Part shown: piece after piece, positions 48,936-58,600 of the stretch
How the letters are laid out: every line of letters begins with the position of its first letter
Position numbering within the stretch: the stretch's first letter is position 1
Origin: Nocardia tengchongensis
GTDB taxonomy: Bacteria > Actinomycetota > Actinomycetes > Mycobacteriales > Mycobacteriaceae
Reading direction: 5' to 3'
DNA length: 64,000 bases
Assembly: GCF_018362975.1 (NCBI RefSeq)
Contig: NZ_CP074371.1
Coordinates: 3,410,001 to 3,474,000, forward strand
Position numbers and translations under genes: made by a program
The notes under the pieces: generated by a model
What the model was told of the DNA's origin: nothing
The model's database searches: none
What the model saw: the letters and a program-made list of their open reading frames with translations, nothing else

Positions 48936-51900
48936 ATGAAAACTCGATTGTGGAAGCACGTGTGGTCGAACACCCCGCGCGCGAATATGGCTTAGTGTCG
49001 CGGTCGCGATCCTGGCGGTGGCTTTGACGGCCCAGACGGTTCACGTGATCGTGACGCCGACATCGGCGAACAAGCATGTGATTGATGCGGCGCGGAATAT
49101 GCCGTTGATGAAACCGGTCGACAGCAAGAAGACTCCGAAGCGGGAACCGGAAAAGCCCTCACTTGTAGGTGATTTCCGGCCGTTGTTGGGTGCATCGCAG
49201 TCGGCGTTCGACTCGAAGACTTCGAAGGAGTCGGCGCGGACCGAGAAGTCGGTCGAGTACACCAACAAGGACGGCTCTCACTCGCTGGTGTTGTCGCAGA
49301 CTCCGGTGAGCGTGTCCGATGGCCGGGGCGGTTGGCAGGCGATGGATACACGTGTTGTGGATAAGCCGAACGCGAAGGCTTCCGTGGCTCGCGATGGTTC
49401 GCACGCGCAGTTTGCGCCGACGGCGGACGATCCGAAGCTGGTCGAGGTCGACTCGGCCGGCGTCCAACTGTCGTTGTCATTGGACGGTGCGCGCAAGGCT
49501 TCGCGAAAGGTGAAGGATTCGACTGTCTCTTATCCGGAGGTCTTGTCGGGTCAGGATCTCGTGTACACGGTGGAGCCGGGTGCAGTCAAAGAAGCGGTCA
49601 TCATCAAGAGCGCCAAGGCTGTTGGCGACAGCAAGTGGGTGTTCACCCTCAGGCTGGGCAACGGGCTGACGCCGAAGGTCGAGGGTGACAGCGTCGTTAT
49701 CGCTGATGCTAAGGGTGAGCAGGTGGCGGCGTTGCCGCCGATCGAAGTATTCGACTCGGCCAACACGGGCAGCAAAGACAAGTCCAAGACCACCGCTCGC
49801 ACTGGCGGCAAGTACTCCCTGGCTCGTAAGGGTGATGCATGGTCGTTGACGGTGTCGGTGGACAAGGGCTGGCTGACGGACAAGAAGCGCGTCTTTCCGA
49901 TCACCGTTGACCCGACCTACACCTACGGATTCGGTGGCACTGCTGAAACCCGCGCCTACTCGTCCAACAACGCTCCTGCGTGTATTAACACGTGTGGTAT
50001 CGAGGTTGGGAACCAGCCCTACCTGGGCTCGAACGTCTTCTGGCGGTCGGGTTTCCGATTCGACTTTACCCCGTTGTACGGGAAGGCGGTGGTGGGGGCG
50101 CGGATGGATTTCCAGCGCACCGGCACTACCGGCGTCTCTGCACCAATCAGCTCGAATCTGTATCAGGCTTCGAGCCCGCTCGGCTACAACGCGACCGGTA
50201 CCCAGTTGGCGTCGGGGCCGATCGGCGATGTCGGGTCGATGCAGTCGCAGGCGTTGACTGACTACGTCTCCGGTCGGGTCGCTGCGAAGGACACTAATGC
50301 GTGGTTCCTGCTCTCCGGCGGGGAAACGAACGACCCCTCGTTCAAGGCCTTGAAGGCCAGCCTGATCGTTGATTACGGCACCCCGCCGCCGGCGACGACG
50401 CCGGTGAGTCCGGCCGATCAAGCGGTTATCGGTGCCGACAACCCGACGCTGTCGGTGAATCCAGTGACGAACCCGTCCGGTGATGCGACCTTGTATTGCT
50501 TCAAGATCTGGACTGGCGCTGATGGGATGTCCGGCTCGACGGTCGATTCGGGCTGCTTGACGACCCCGCAATGGACGGTTCCTCAGCATGTCCTGCATGA
50601 CGGCGGCAAATACACCTGGACGGTTGTAACTGCTTTGTCGGGCGGGGTTACAATGACGACTCCACAGTGGCTCAACCATTTCCAGTTCGATGCACGCATG
50701 GGAGACTCGAAGGTCTCGCCGATGGATGAGCTTTCTGGTGTGAAGGTCAACCTGTACAACGGAAACCTATACGCCGAAGGTGGGGGACCGACGTTCCATT
50801 CGGTCGGCGGAGATGCAGGCGTGAAACTCGCCTACAACTCGCGGAGTGGGCTGCCTCAGGGTGTGCGGGCATCGTATTTCAACGACCCGACCCACACCGG
50901 CACCCCAGCGAAGACGCCGGTGATGGTGCGGACCGAGCCGCAGATCGACCTGGAAAAACACGGCTTGTTTGGACCGGTGTCGAACTTTCCAACTGGCGTA
51001 GATGTTCCGTTGGCCCCGGCGCTGGATCCGACCTGGTACGTGATCCGCTATGAAGGCATGTTCCAAGCGCCGGTCGGCGGTGACTATCGGTTCGACGCAG
51101 CGCATCAGGACGGTGCCCGGATCTGGGTGGATGGCAAGCTGGTCCTGGACGAACCGAACGCCAAGACTGCCGTCGCCGGCGCGTTCATGAACGCTGACGC
51201 AAAGTCTTCGCAGGACTTTACATTGGCTGCAGGGCAGCGGGTTTCGATAAAAGCTGAGGTGTATCACCGTAGTGCGGGTGTGGCGCCGATGATGGTCTTG
51301 TGCGTGCGTAGCGCCACTGGTCCCGCCACCGCGCGCTCGTTCAACTTGAGTCCCATGATCGCTCCATCCAGCATGTTGTTCTCAGCTGACGCGCCTCCCC
51401 TTCCAGGCGGGTGGACATTGTCGATGGCTGGTGCGAGGTACATCAAGGCCGAGCAGCTCGACGGGGCGGTGGTGTTGACCGATGGAACTGGCGCAAGCCA
51501 TACCTGGTCGAAGGCATCGGAAGGTGGCTACATCCCGCCGGTCGACGAGGATGGGGTGCTGGCGTTCGATGCAAACGGCTTGATCACAGAGACCGAGAAC
51601 GGCACCGCGTCGGTGTTCAACCCCGACGGCACATTGGCCACCGTCACGACTGTGGAGGACTCCAAGAAGCCGGCTGCGCTGCAGTACCTCTACAGTGGCT
51701 CACCCCCACGGCTGACCCAGATTAAGGATCCGGTATCGGGCCGCTCCCATCAGCTGTTCTACAACACTGACAAGAGCAACTCTTGCTATGGCGGAGCGTC
51801 CGGTCCTTCTGGCTCGGCATCGTCCGCGCCGCTGAACATGTTGTGCCGCATCAAGTACTGGGACGGCACAGAAACCCGGCTGTGGTACTCACTCGCCCAG

Positions 51901-54900
51901 ACACTGGACCGGATCGAGAACCCGGGCGGCGAGGTACGGGATTTCATCTATACAGATGAGAGCACCGCCGTCGGGGCGGTGCAGCAGAATCGCGACGCGT
52001 TGACGGTTGCTTCCCTGATCGCCAGCGTCGGGCCGCTCTATCAGACACGCAGTGCTTTGATGAATGACTGGTTGGCAACACAGACCTCGTTCAGCGGCCA
52101 AGGCGACCGCACAACGATAGATTACGACGAGTTCCAGGACGCACCTTATGCGCCTTCAACGCTGCGGCCGATCGACATCACAAGTGCGGCAGCTGACGGC
52201 AGCAACAACAATGCGGCTGCGAGGTTGTATCGCATCTACAGCTACGATATTCCGAATAGAAGGGCGTACGTCTCGATCCCGGGGCTAGCGGTAAATCCGC
52301 CTGCCCGGACCGTCACATATGACGACGCCGGACGTGCCCTTTCATCGACTGACGCCAATCGTGTGACAACAACGACGGAATGGAATGCGCAGGACAAGGT
52401 GACTGCGTCTGTCGATGCTGCGGGTCGTCGCTCAACTACGGTCTACGACTACGCCGATCGGCCAGTTGATAACTACGGTCCTGCGCCCACTTCGTGCTTC
52501 AACGGTCAGACGCCGACTCCGGCGTGCAAGGCGACGGTTCAGCACACCCATTTGGGTTACGACGAAGGTATAGTCGGTCTCTCGGCGGCGCTGTACAGTA
52601 ACCCAACATTGTCTGGGATTCCAGCAATCTGGCAGACCGGCGTCGGCACTCAAGACGGGTCTCTGTCGGCGAACTGGGGCGGTACCCCGCCAGTGGCGAA
52701 CTCAGCTGGCTGGTCTGCGCGGTTCACCGGCGAAATCCAGTTCCCGTCATCGGGCACCTACGGAGTGGGTTTCACTGCGGTCGATGGTGTGCGGCTGTGG
52801 ATCGACGACGTACGCGTTGTGGACAGCTGGACCGACAAGTCAAACGCCACAGTCTCCGGTTCGTACAACAACAGCACTGCTGGCAGTTGGCACCGTATTC
52901 GGGTTGAATATTACAACCGCAGCGGCAAGACCGGTGCGCTGAACCTAACTTGGGCCACACCAGGCAGCGGGGGGCTGGCGACCATCCCGGGCCAATACCT
53001 GCAACCGCGGTACGGATCGCCGACAAGCAAGGTTGATGACGATAGCTCTGGCGGCGGTACAGAGCGCGCACCTTCAGGCAAGACACTCACGAGCTATTCC
53101 GATCCGATCAACGGGATTGATCCGGTCTATGGTCTGGTGACCGCCCAGACCTGGGACCCGAGCGGTCTCAACCTGGTCGAGCACAATGCCTTTGAGAGCC
53201 CAGGCAACGGGTATCTGCGCAAGATCGCTGGTGCTCTTCCATCCGGTGACGTCACGAATCCGGATAAGCGGAGTGTGACCACCTATTACGGTGATTCAGA
53301 GCTGCGAGCGAATCCGTGTGATTCCTCGTCATCGCCAGTGAACCAGGCTGGCCTGCCAAAGATCGTGAAGGCTGCGAAGGACGGTTCTGGCCAGGCTAAT
53401 ACAGCAGAATCGGTGTACGACGGTGCTGGCCGTGTCGTTGCATCGCGAGTGAACGCTGAGCCGTGGTCGTGTCTCAGTTTTGACGCCCGTGGTCGCGTGA
53501 CGGAGGGCAGTTTCCCGGCGCAAGGAAGCCAACCCGGACGGAAGATCACCCGCAACCACATGGTGAACGGCAACCCGCTGGCGAAGGTTGAGACTGACGA
53601 AAGTGGCACCGTCGCAACCACTTTTGACCTACTGGGGCGAGTTGTTTCCTACACCGACGCGAGTGGTGTGGTAACGACGACCACATACGATGGTTATGGA
53701 CGTCAGTCCAGTCTTACATCGACGGCTAAGGGTGTCTCGAGCACAGTGAACTTCACGTGGGATGCCGCGTCGCGGCTACTCACGGTCAGTTTGGACGGAA
53801 CCACCGTTGCGACCCCTGGTTACGACAATGTCGGTCAATTGCAAAGCGTCGATTATGGGAACGGATCCCGACTGGATGCCATCGCACGTAGTGATGCGGG
53901 CCTGGTAACCGCATTGAACTGGAAGACGCCCAGCTCATTGGTTACTGATGCTGTGAACCGGTCCTCGCATGGAAGGATCATCGACGAAACCCTGACCGAC
54001 TCAGCAAATTCCAGTAGTACGTACTCGAACTCCTACACATATGACGGAGTGGGGCGATTGGTAGCGGCGTCGGTGCCGCACCACCAGCTGAGCTACGCTT
54101 TCGCATCCAGCGGCGGGTGTGGTCCGAACGCCGCGGCTGGTGCTGACACCAACCGCACCAGCTTCACCGATATATGGGATGGAGCAGCACCTGCAAATAC
54201 CACCTATTGTTACGACAACGTGGACCGGCTGTTGTCGACTAGCGGTGCGAACCCGATGTCGTTCGACTACGACGTGTACGGAAACGTCACTCATATCAAC
54301 GGTGACATTCTCGGCTATGACTCGACACGTCGGCACGTGTCAACTAAGACTGCGTCCGGGACAAATATTGCCTACACGCGGGATGTGGCCGATCGGTTGC
54401 TCGCACGAGTAGTGCAGGGTGCCCCTTCAGGGAACGGGACGACTCGGTTCGGGTACACAAGCCCGACAGCAAGTAACCCGCAGTTGATTCTTGACGGCAG
54501 CGGGAATCTACTCCAGCGCGTGCTCACTCTGAGCGGTGGGGTGGTAGTGACGAAGACATACGGACAGGGCCAAGCATCAAATTGGTCGTACCCGAACGTC
54601 CAGGGCAGCGTACTATTCACTGCCGGCGACAACGGCGCCCGCACGAGCAATATTCACCTATACGATCCGTACGGCCAGAATATTGATCCAGCTAGCGGGG
54701 CAATCGGCGATATTCCGATTCCGTCAACTATGCAGGGTGGCATGGATTTGGGATTCCTAGGTCAGCACACAGTGCCGATCGAACACCTTGGCAGTCAACA
54801 AGCCCTGGAAATGGGGGCGCGCACCTATCTGCCCGTGCTTGGTCGGTTTCTTCAAACCGATCCTGTAGAGGGCGGTTCGTCCAACGCGTACGAATACGCC

Positions 54901-55455
54901 AAAGCTGACCCGATCAATAATCTCGATCTCACCGGAAAAAACGTTGAACCCGCCCATGATGGTTGGCTCGGGGATTTCTGGGACGGCATAACTGGCAAGA
55001 ATCCTAGCGAGTGCGTCGCGCCTCCGCCTAGTAAGAATACGAACCCGAAAACATCGACCCAGACGGCACCGACCACTCAGAATCCTGGCGGCCAAGACAA
55101 TAGAGGTCGGGATCATATTGTACTGGGAATGAAGGCGTATGGCCTCGAAGAATTGACAATCAAGCTCGGTGGCAGGAATCTGCTAAATTCGCTTGACTGG
55201 CAAAATGAAGTAAGGATGGGTGGCTACCGTCTGTCGGTAGGTGACCCGGCGATGAGGATATCATTCGCGCTCGACGGTCTTCCTGGTAAGGAAGGGGGGT
55301 ATGCTATGATCCTCGAAACGGCGATTCTTGCCAAGCAATTCAATACAGCTTCGTATACGCAATGGGAATTGGCCACACTCGCCGAGATGGGGGTCTTGAG
55401 TCAAGTTGACTTCTATGAGAATCAGATGCCTATACCAAATCCCTACGTAAGTTGA
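48936..55455 (+). CDS. Rhs/YD-repeat polymorphic toxin with two PA14 domains, one-base insertion near start
   Basis: About 2170 residues. The ATG at 48936 begins [13 protein letters not shown]; a CCCC run (48973-48976) shifts the frame, and with one C less it continues [21 protein letters not shown], a signal/anchor helix. The span is 3n+1 bases. The long frame from GTG 49018 alone would miss the start and most of that helix. Counting from 49018: wall-associated N-region (~1-600), PA14 domain 1 (~615-765), PA14 domain 2 (~1185-1320), YD/RHS repeats to ~1900, and the core motif [19 protein letters not shown]...LDLTG at ~1940-1975. Residues ~2035-2145 are a separate tip, [20 protein letters not shown]..., lower in GC, most likely the toxin. 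It should be released to kill competitors or non-carrier cells. Confidence 0.88.
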
Positions 55456-55489
55456 CGCCAAATCTTCCGTGCGGCATAGAAAGGGAATA

Positions 55490-55915
55490 ATGCAGATTAT
55501 CCCAGGAGAGCTTCCGCTTGAGTTCAATCGGAAATTCCATCTGAGTTACACTGCGGGGCACTCGCAAGTGCTGTTTCGTAGCAATAGACTTGGATACGAT
55601 TCGGGGGAAGTTCTCGAATATGGCTCGAACGTAGAAATTCTGTTCAAGAACGTTGCGGCGATTGCTGTACATCAGAACTATTTTCCCCTGAAGGTATCGC
55701 TTGCCGATAATGCGGAGATTGAAGAATTTTGCAATCTCCTGAACTGCGATCCAGGTGACCGTCGCGTCTATGCCTTGAGGGGAGATAATGGGGCTGGTTA
55801 TGTTCTTGCTGGAGCCCTGTATTGGGTCGAGGACTGGGAAGGGGCTTCTGAGGAGCCGAGCGTTCTTATTGCAGCGCCGCCACGTTTGGAGAACATGACA
55901 GTGATGGGGGCGTAA
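55490..55915 (+). CDS. Putative immunity protein of the Rhs toxin
   Basis: 141 residues, 34 bp after the rhs stop, with AGAAAGGGA in front of the ATG. GC is clearly lower than in the chromosome and equals that of the toxin tip. It is small, acidic and has no signal peptide (MQIIPGELPLEFNRKFHLSY...WVEDWEGASEEP), as expected for a cytosolic immunity protein. No immunity family is recognised, so the call rests on position, size and composition. Confidence 0.7.
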   Translation: MQIIPGELPLEFNRKFHLSYTAGHSQVLFRSNRLGYDSGEVLEYGSNVEILFKNVAAIAVHQNYFPLKVSLADNAEIEEFCNLLNCDPGDRRVYALRGDNGAGYVLAGALYWVEDWEGASEEPSVLIAAPPRLENMTVMGA

Positions 55916-56232
55916 ATCCTTCGGCTAGGTCATGGCTGTTCGCGGACCTGGGCGCAGCCAGCCCCATCCTCAGGGTTCTAATGCGCCGCGACCCGCCGAC
56001 CGAGATCCTGGATGCCGACGGGGATGGACCATAAGACGGTCAGCGTTGCGAGCGTGCATGTCGTGTTCATGTGTCGTGTGCCTCGATCCGTCGGTGTTCG
56101 CGCTGTCGGGAGCCTGATTCGGAATCGGCTGTGCGACAACCGGGCTGGCGAACCTGGTGCGGACGATCGCATGTCTGGCATCCCGGTAGAGAGCAGAGCG
56201 TTTGCAGAGGGGAGGGGTGGGGCGCGTGAACA

Positions 56233-56400
56233 CGACGGGCAGGCCTCGCCTGCCCGGCACCCTGCCTATCTCGGCGTCGCAGAGGCTCCCGGCCGAGGAG
56301 GAATTTCCGGTTTCCAGACCGCCGCGATTGCGACAAACCGCAGTGGGAAATTCGTCCTCGGGCGCGGAGGGGCGACGCCGTTAAGATCGCGCGCCTCACC
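56233..56400 (+). repeat. Structured repeat copy A
   Basis: From left to right: hairpin GGGCAGGC-CTC-GCCTGCCC (56237-56255), the block GCAGAGGCTCCCGGCC, a long stem 56293-56308 / 56346-56361 (15 of 16 bp), then GCGGAGGGGCG. The same order is found on the minus strand at 57036-57203. In the stem the two arms carry GAATTTCC / GGAAATTC, also kept in copy B. It may be a MITE-like repeat or a structured RNA. Confidence 0.6.
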
Positions 56401-56662
56401 CCGCCCCGGACGCGCCTGGCATCCGATTCGGAACCACCTGCCGACGCCGGCCAGTCCGGCGAAGTGCCGGAATCAGCCTGTCGATCAGCAGGATTCGTGA
56501 TTCCGTACCCACGTAAAAGACACGCGAAAGTCGGCCTTGTGGGATGCGAAACTAGCGATCTACTCGCTACGTCGCGGAAGAACGTGTGTAAAACGGGGCA
56601 GGTCGGTGCCCTAGTTTGACGCGTGTTTCGCACCCCCCGACACGCAGGCTGACCTGCGGTGA

Positions 56663-56738
56663 CACTTGCTCCCCTCCTATGGATCACCAAGTACCCACAT
56701 CAATGTGTACTTGGTGATCCATAGGAGGGGAGCAAGTG
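56663..56738. repeat. Perfect 32-bp inverted repeat with 12-nt centre
   Basis: Arms 56663-56694 and 56707-56738 are exact reverse complements. Reading outward, each arm ends with AGGAGGGG, five bases and GTG, that is a ribosome site and start codon in both directions. The rightward GTG opens 22 codons (VSEEGEVSGVIERW...) and the leftward GTG 32 codons (VSPQVSLRVGG...). It could be a shared operator of divergent leader peptides, a transposon end or an assembly fold-back. Confidence 0.7.
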
Positions 56739-57035
56739 AGTGAAGAAGGAGAAGTGTCGGGGGTAATTGAAAGGTGGGTAAAAGGTTTCAGGGGTAGGAA
56801 GTGAGTGGTTGTGTTGGGTAATGAGCGTTGCGGTTGGATAGGTGGTGGTGTTCAGTGACGTGGAGTGCGTACGTGACGGTCCCGTAGATGGTGAGCTCCG
56901 GAGCGCTGGCGCGGTGGTGAAGTCCGGTGCTTCGAGTTGCGCCGAGATGGCCTGTCGGGTGGGATCGGTCGCGTTTGCCAGTCCGGTGCTAGGTCCAGCC
57001 CGAAGGTGCTGTGCGGCTGGTGGATTCCCTGGGCG

Positions 57036-57203
57036 CGCGCCGCATGATAGCCGCGCCGCCCCTCCGCGTCCTAGGACGATTCTCCGACCGGCGGACCGGT
57101 ATGCCGGTGGCGATGTGGTGATCGGAAATTCGTCCTAGGCCGGGAGCCTCTGCGGCACGGCGGGCAGGCGGTGGGGGCAGGCCGCGGGGCCTGCCCCGTC
57201 GAG
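57036..57203 (-). repeat. Structured repeat copy B (inverted)
   Basis: On the minus strand it repeats copy A: hairpin GGGGCAGGCC-GCGG-GGCCTGCCCC (57174-57197), GCAGAGGCTCCCGGCC, stem CCTAGGACGA / TCGTCCTAGG (57070-57079 with 57130-57139) plus CCGA/TCGG, then GCGGAGGGGCG. Loop sequences differ from copy A while stems are kept, which suggests selection on structure or common mobile origin. Confidence 0.6.
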
Positions 57204-57254
57204 GTCGCGGCGCGCGCCCAGGGAATCCACGCTCTCGACGGGTCTTCCATCCCA

Positions 57255-57307
57255 TTCACACGTACATGTCAAAACCGTTGGGCCGCCGGTTGACACGTAC
57301 GTGTCAA
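57255..57307. promoter_or_regulatory. Two operator-like palindromes before the SprT-like gene
   Basis: Site 2 (57290-57307) TTGACACGTACGTGTCAA is a perfect 18-bp palindrome. Site 1 (57255-57272) TTCACACGTACATGTCAA differs from it at two positions. Centre spacing is 35 bp, and site 2 ends 23 nt before the ATG at 57331. This is the layout of a repressor-controlled promoter; the regulator is unknown. Confidence 0.7.
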
Positions 57308-57330
57308 GCTCGCGGAAGGACCCGGAGACC

Positions 57331-57969
57331 ATGGCCGATTCCGACACCATCACCGGACTACTGGTCGTCGCGCTGGAAGACGCCTGGGCCGCAATCCGAT
57401 CACACCATCCCGACGTTCCGGACGTTGTGCTTACCGTCGGGTCCGGCTCGACCAATGGCAGCGGTCTGACGCTAGGGCATTTCGCGCCGAACAGATGGGT
57501 GCGTGGCGAGTATGAGCTACACGAGTTGTTCATAGCCGGGGAGGGGCTCCAGCACGGTTCGGCCGATGTCTTGGGCACCCTGCTACACGAGGCTGCCCAC
57601 GGACTCGCGGTCGTGCGCGGAATCAAAGACACCAGCCGCCAGGGCCGCTGGCACAACGAGCGATATCGCGCCCTGGGTGAAGAACTCGGACTTGCGCTCA
57701 CGCAGCATTCGAAGATCGGATGGTCAGTCACCACGGTGCCGGACCAGACCCGCCACCAGTACCGCAGCGTCCTGGACGAGCTCGCCTTCGCCTTGGTTGC
57801 CTACCGCCGGCGCGAACCAGAACGCCGCGGTGGCCGTAAGTCCAACAACAACGGGTTGACCGGCGAATGCGACTGCGGACGGAAGATTCGGGTTTCGTTT
57901 GGTGCCTATGGCGCCGGACCGATCATCTGTGGTCTCTGTGATGGCACCTTCTTGGCGGCCGACGTGTAG
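57331..57969 (+). CDS. SprT-like zinc metalloprotease-type protein with zinc ribbon
   Basis: 212 residues. The metalloprotease motif HEAAH lies in GTLLHEAAHGLAVVRGIKD (residues ~88-105), followed ~15 residues later by RWHNERYRALGEELGL, giving a third possible zinc ligand (His), as in SprT/gluzincin-like proteins. The C-terminal 45 residues are a zinc ribbon (CDCGRKIRVSF...IICGLCDG). There is no signal peptide, so it is cytosolic. SprT-like proteases cut DNA-protein crosslinks in eukaryotes; in mobile elements the role is unknown. Two palindromic sites lie upstream. Confidence 0.75.
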   Translation: MADSDTITGLLVVALEDAWAAIRSHHPDVPDVVLTVGSGSTNGSGLTLGHFAPNRWVRGEYELHELFIAGEGLQHGSADVLGTLLHEAAHGLAVVRGIKDTSRQGRWHNERYRALGEELGLALTQHSKIGWSVTTVPDQTRHQYRSVLDELAFALVAYRRREPERRGGRKSNNNGLTGECDCGRKIRVSFGAYGAGPIICGLCDGTFLAADV

Positions 57970-58134
57970 CAGCAGGCGGCTCCGATGTAGCAAAACATGT
58001 TGCAGACAGGTGTCCAGACAAGGGTGCCTGAGTCCATGTCTGTCCGATCGGCGAAGTCGTCATGTGCCCTGAGCAGCACCGACGGGAGGCTGAGAACGGG
58101 CAGGTCGGAGCCTTGGGCAGGTTAGATTCGTCAG

Positions 58135-58159
58135 ACTGGTTTTACACACCAGCGGTCGG
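58135..58159 (+). repeat. attR core: second copy of the tRNA-Val segment
   Basis: Identical to 30173-30197. The 3' half of a tRNA-Val goes on to 58182 with three differences from the left gene, two of which form a compensated pair in the T-stem (C-G changed to G-C). The 5' half is absent, so this is not a complete tRNA gene. Confidence 0.87.
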
Positions 58160-58189
58160 GGGTTCGAACCCCTCTGCGCCCACGTCTGA

Positions 58190-58213
58190 AAGAACAGGTC
58201 ACGACCTGTTCTT
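58190..58213. terminator. Hairpin after the right tRNA-Val fragment
   Basis: AAGAACAGGTC-AC-GACCTGTTCTT, 11-bp perfect stem, begins 8 nt after the tRNA 3' end. It has the same place as the hairpin behind the left tRNA but a different sequence, in keeping with a different element or host origin. Confidence 0.65.
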
Positions 58214-58281
58214 CGTGGGGCACGTTCTGAGGTTGCCCCACGTCGTGGGGCAAACGTGGGGCAGAAGTCGTTAACCGAGTG

Positions 58282-58600
58282 CTAGCCGGACGAGTGCCAC
58301 TGGCTATCTCCCAAATGTGCGTACTGCTGCGTGGTCCGGATCGAAGCGTGGCCCAGTAGCTTCCGGAGTTGCTGAAGCGAATGCCTGCGCGAACCGGACG
58401 GCTGGCGTGGGTGTTTCCGAAGGTCGTGGGGGCGAACTCGCCCGTCGGCGCTCGTCGTCCCTGTCTCCAACCCAGGCAACCCGGGTGGCTGCGTCGAAGC
58501 GTTTCTCTGGGGAGTTCGGATCGATTTCGGGGGGCAACCGTCTGCGCAAGCTGTTGTACGTACATGCCTATGTTGAGAGGCGTTGTTGTGCAACATATTT
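58282..58600 (-). pseudogene. Decayed tyrosine integrase fragment of a second element
   Basis: The last ~105 codons of an integrase remain in broken frames: RFDAATRVAWVGDRDDERR, then RPHDLRKH (the HxxR box with changes), THASRPVRAGIR, and LRKLLGHASIRTTQQYAHLGDSQWHSSG with the Tyr nucleophile. It is close to the intact integrase of the AICE (RVAWVGDGEDKRR, LGHASIRTTQRYAKLGDSQW). The N-terminal two thirds are gone and there are at least two frame breaks, so it is a relic. Location right after a tRNA-Val 3' end and on the minus strand is the same as for the intact int. Confidence 0.8.

Larger units (their letters stand above)
55916..57254. other. 1.3-kb non-coding region with inverted structured repeats
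   Basis: No frame has convincing coding character. The region holds two copies of a ~168-bp structured unit in inverted orientation (56233-56400 and 57036-57203), a perfect 32-bp inverted repeat in between (56663-56738), and a C-poor G-rich tract (56739-56860). A 30-codon minus-strand frame near 55978-56070 was not accepted as a gene. Confidence 0.6.
30173..58159. mobile_element. ~28 kb AICE-type integrative and conjugative element in tRNA-Val
   Basis: Bounded by two copies of a tRNA-Val 3' segment. It carries a tyrosine integrase at the left end, an excisionase-like HTH gene, a replication-relaxation family protein, a single FtsK/TraB-type DNA pump (no type IV secretion genes, no relaxase), DUF2637/Spd-like spread proteins and ssb. 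This is the module set of actinomycete ICEs, which transfer double-stranded DNA. Cargo includes a lytic transglycosylase and an Rhs toxin with a putative immunity gene. I see no RepSA, RepAM or prim-pol type initiator, so the replication function is unassigned. Confidence 0.9.

Noticed and set aside
55978..56181. Minus-strand frame ending MNTTCTLATLTVLWSIPVG...
   Set aside because: Only about 30 residues look protein-like, there is no ribosome site, and the frame lies in the non-coding region behind the immunity gene.
58110..58182. Second complete tRNA-Val gene
   Set aside because: Only the 3' half from the anticodon stem on is present; no D-arm or matching acceptor 5' strand precedes it.
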